DNA of 5,564 nt from Candidatus Bipolaricaulota bacterium (GTDB lineage: Bacteria > Bipolaricaulota > Bipolaricaulia > RBG-16-55-9 > DRXL01). The notes beneath the pieces are model-generated. The model saw nothing but the letters and a program-made list of their open reading frames with translations. It was not told the origin of the DNA and did not search any database. Positions 4,269-5,564 of this stretch are shown here, in pieces; the stretch's first letter is position 1, and each line of letters starts with the position of its first letter. The stretch lies in the NCBI GenBank assembly GCA_025057405.1, contig JANWXV010000051.1:1-5564 (forward strand), in the 5' to 3' direction. A program made the position numbers and the translations under genes.

Positions 4269-4640
4269 AACTATAATACAAGGGAGCGGGAGAGAGTGCT
4301 AGAAAAGCTGCCCCAACGCAACCTCCTTACCCGAAGGGAGAACCCCCGCTGCTGCGAGGGGTCGCGGCAGAGCTTGGGGCACCAGGGTTTTGCCCGCTGG
4401 TTTAACTTGGCCCGAGTTAGCGGCGGGATTTTTCCCCAGTGCCCGAGCGCGGTTTCGATCACCGTGAGGGTATGATCCCTCCGCCCGGTCGTCTCCAAGG
4501 AGATCCTCACCAGAGGGGGATGAGAGGGGAATGGGGAAGTCGGAGTGAGGACGGGGAGATGACAGGGTTCCTCTGAGACCCTGCTGCTCAGAGGAAGGTA
4601 TGCTGCGCTACCCGTTTGCCCCCGGGCAGCGCAGTCTTTT
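4269..4640 (+). ncRNA. Structured noncoding RNA of about 370 bases, family not recognised
   Basis: The interval lies between a perfect promoter and an intrinsic terminator and has no credible reading frame or start with a ribosome binding site. It is rich in perfect helices. TGCCCCAA (4309-4316) pairs with TTGGGGCA (4374-4381), enclosing a strong hairpin CTGCTGCGA/TCGCGGCAG (4350-4371) and a CTCCTT/AAGGGAG hairpin. ACCAG/CTGGT (4381-4401) has a loop whose CCCG can pair with CGGG (4424-4427), a pseudoknot. A T-arm-like hairpin, GCGGT-TTCGATC-ACCGT, lies at 4449-4465. CCTCAC (4505-4510) can pair with GTGAGG at either 4464 or 4545. TTCCTCTGAG/CTCAGAGGAA (4568-4596) overlaps a second helix. I see no tmRNA 5' GGxTTCGAC or tag frame, none of the RNase P core blocks (GAGGAAAGTCC, ACAGAACCCG) and no SRP GGAAGNAGC. 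A divergent member of a known family remains possible. Confidence 0.6.
4603..4640 (+). terminator. Intrinsic terminator of the structured RNA
   Basis: CTGCGCT (4603-4609) pairs with AGCGCAG (4628-4634). After an A-C mismatch, CCCG (4611-4614) pairs with CGGG (4623-4626), leaving an 8-base loop. TCTTTT follows at once (4635-4640). It sits just before the stop of the convergent ksgA gene (4644). Confidence 0.8.
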
Positions 4641-4643
4641 CGG

Positions 4644-5498
4644 CTATTGTTTCGTTCTGACTACCGCATCTATCTGCTGAGCCAGCCGGTCGAACTCTTC
4701 TAAAGAGAGCGTCTCGCCGCGTCTTTGAGGGTCAATCGCAGCTCTCTCAAGGGCTGCACGCACAGAGTCGCGCGGCAGCGCTAAGAAGGGCGACTGAGCC
4801 AGCGCTTGCAGGAGCGTCTTGCGCCGCAAGTTGAACGCCGCTCGAACCACCTTGAAGAACAGATCTTCTGGGGCTTGAAAGCGCGGCTGACGCAAGAATT
4901 CTAAGCGCACGAGCGCAGAATCCACGTCGGGCTTGGGCAAGAAACAGTTCTTGGAAACTTTCGCGAGATACTGCACCTCAGCGAAAGAGTGAGCGAAGAC
5001 CGTAATAGCACTCGCATCGCGCGTCCCCACCGGGGCCGAGAGCTTCTCAGCGACTTCGAGCTGCACCATCACCAGCGCTGAGTGCAGATGTTTATGCGCT
5101 TCAATCAGTTTCTCCAGAATCGGAGCCGTGATATAGTACGGGAGATTGCCGACAACCTTCGTCTGAGGGGGCAAGCTCTTCAGATCGAATTCTAAGAAAT
5201 CTTGGCACAAAATCTCCGTATGAGAGTGAGCACGGAGATGCTCTCGGAGCAACGGGACGAGCCGCGCGTCTATCTCGACGGCGATCACGCGGGCAGCACG
5301 CTCGGCCAATTTCTGCGTCAGCGTGCCGATCCCCGCGCCGATCTCCAGCACGGTATCGTCAGAGTTAATCTGAGCAAACGAGACGATCTTCTCTAGAATA
5401 TGGGCGTCTATAAGAAAGCTCTGGCCCCAGCGCTTCCGCAAGCGAATCTTGTGGCGAGCCAGCAGCGCGCGCACGACCGACGGATTCGTCAGAGACAT
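4644..5498 (-). CDS. ksgA: 16S rRNA (adenine1518-N6/adenine1519-N6)-dimethyltransferase
   Basis: This full-length 284-residue KsgA/RsmA uses S-adenosylmethionine to dimethylate the two adjacent adenosines of the helix 45 loop of 16S rRNA, a late step in small-subunit assembly. Visible motifs are KRWGQSFL (22-29) at the N-terminus, the SAM-binding LEIGAGIGTLT (51-61), the acidic VEID (E75) that contacts the ribose, D100 after the next strand, and the catalytic motif IV N118-L-P-Y121. Then follow MVQLEVAEKL, the LPKPDVDSALV signature, FNLRRKTL, and the C-terminal RRGETLSLEEF. All key residues are intact. The start at 5498 is the usual one for the family. No strong Shine-Dalgarno precedes it; the ATG is only 6 bases after the stop of the upstream gene, suggesting translational coupling in an operon. 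The stop (TAG) is 4 bases beyond the terminator of the convergent RNA gene. Confidence 0.98.
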   Translation of the reverse strand: MSLTNPSVVRALLARHKIRLRKRWGQSFLIDAHILEKIVSFAQINSDDTVLEIGAGIGTLTQKLAERAARVIAVEIDARLVPLLREHLRAHSHTEILCQDFLEFDLKSLPPQTKVVGNLPYYITAPILEKLIEAHKHLHSALVMVQLEVAEKLSAPVGTRDASAITVFAHSFAEVQYLAKVSKNCFLPKPDVDSALVRLEFLRQPRFQAPEDLFFKVVRAAFNLRRKTLLQALAQSPFLALPRDSVRAALERAAIDPQRRGETLSLEEFDRLAQQIDAVVRTKQ

Positions 5499-5504
5499 AA
5501 AGAC

Positions 5505-5564
5505 TTAGCGCCAGCGCGTCAGGATCTCCTCTCTCCGAAAGAGCCGCACGGCGATCTTGAGCAA
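5505..5564 (-). CDS. C-terminal end of an unidentified gene upstream of ksgA (partial)
   Basis: The frame is open from the window edge to a TAA at 5505-5507 and encodes 19 residues ending REEILTRWR, basic and probably helical. It is in the same direction as ksgA and 6 bases from its start, so the two are likely co-transcribed. Too little is present to identify a family. Confidence 0.6.
   Translation of the reverse strand: MLKIAVRLFRREEILTRWR

Noticed and set aside
4449..4465. A tRNA gene
   Set aside because: Only a T-arm-like hairpin is present; there is no acceptor, D or anticodon arm in the expected places.
4188..4510. Open frames on both strands across the structured RNA
   Set aside because: The plus frame begins upstream of the promoter and has no Shine-Dalgarno; the minus frame is antisense to a chain of perfect helices. 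Neither shows a protein-like pattern.
4269..4640. tmRNA, RNase P RNA, SRP RNA or 6S RNA
   Set aside because: By eye the diagnostic blocks (tmRNA 5' GGxTTCGAC and tag ending ALAA; RNase P GAGGAAAGTCC and ACAGAACCCG; SRP GGAAGNAGC) are missing on both strands, and a single bulged 6S-like rod does not fit. Divergent forms are not excluded.

Overview
The window looks like a chromosomal segment from a bacterium of moderately high GC content. The genes use sigma-70-type promoters and mostly clear Shine-Dalgarno sites, and include two housekeeping markers, an HU-family histone-like protein and the 16S rRNA dimethyltransferase KsgA/RsmA. The exact lineage cannot be read from one window. The mix of secreted Ig-like proteins, dockerin-like calcium loops, a GspE/PilB N-terminal-type domain and a c-di-GMP riboswitch suggests an uncultivated deep-branching phylum (for example Bipolaricaulota/Acetothermia-like), which is a weak guess.

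Layout. Positions 1-815 (minus) hold the N-terminal part of an exported protein with two Ig-like (NEW3/CARDB-type) domains; it runs off the left edge. Positions 915-1425 hold the HU gene (plus), bracketed by a nested palindrome in its predicted leader and a long hairpin after its stop. Positions 1434-2886 (minus) form a two-gene operon with its own promoter: a small protein joining a ribbon-helix-helix DNA-binding domain to a GspE/MshE N-terminal-type (possible c-di-GMP receptor) domain, then an exported chaperone-like or WxL-interacting-protein-like protein with a C-terminal dockerin-like calcium module. Positions 2935-3615 (minus) hold a secreted WxL/pilin-like protein behind a perfect consensus promoter and a clear GEMM-I c-di-GMP riboswitch whose closing stem runs to within one base of the start codon. 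Positions 3673-3968 (minus) hold a 78-residue protein that resembles a ubiquitin-like beta-grasp. Positions 4234-4640 (plus) hold a promoter of perfect consensus, about 370 bases rich in helices and possible pseudoknots with no credible reading frame, and an intrinsic terminator: a structured noncoding RNA that I cannot assign to a family. Positions 4644-5498 (minus) are ksgA/rsmA, preceded by the last 19 codons of another gene.

How the parts may work together. The strongest theme is cyclic di-GMP control of a cell-surface assembly. A c-di-GMP riboswitch controls a secreted WxL/pilin-like subunit. The next operon encodes a possible c-di-GMP-sensing transcription factor followed by the chaperone-like partner, and the NEW3-type exported protein could be a further surface component. 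This is an inferred circuit; only its pieces are directly visible. Other points of interest are the unassigned RNA, whose promoter closely resembles the riboswitch promoter, and the ubiquitin-like small protein.
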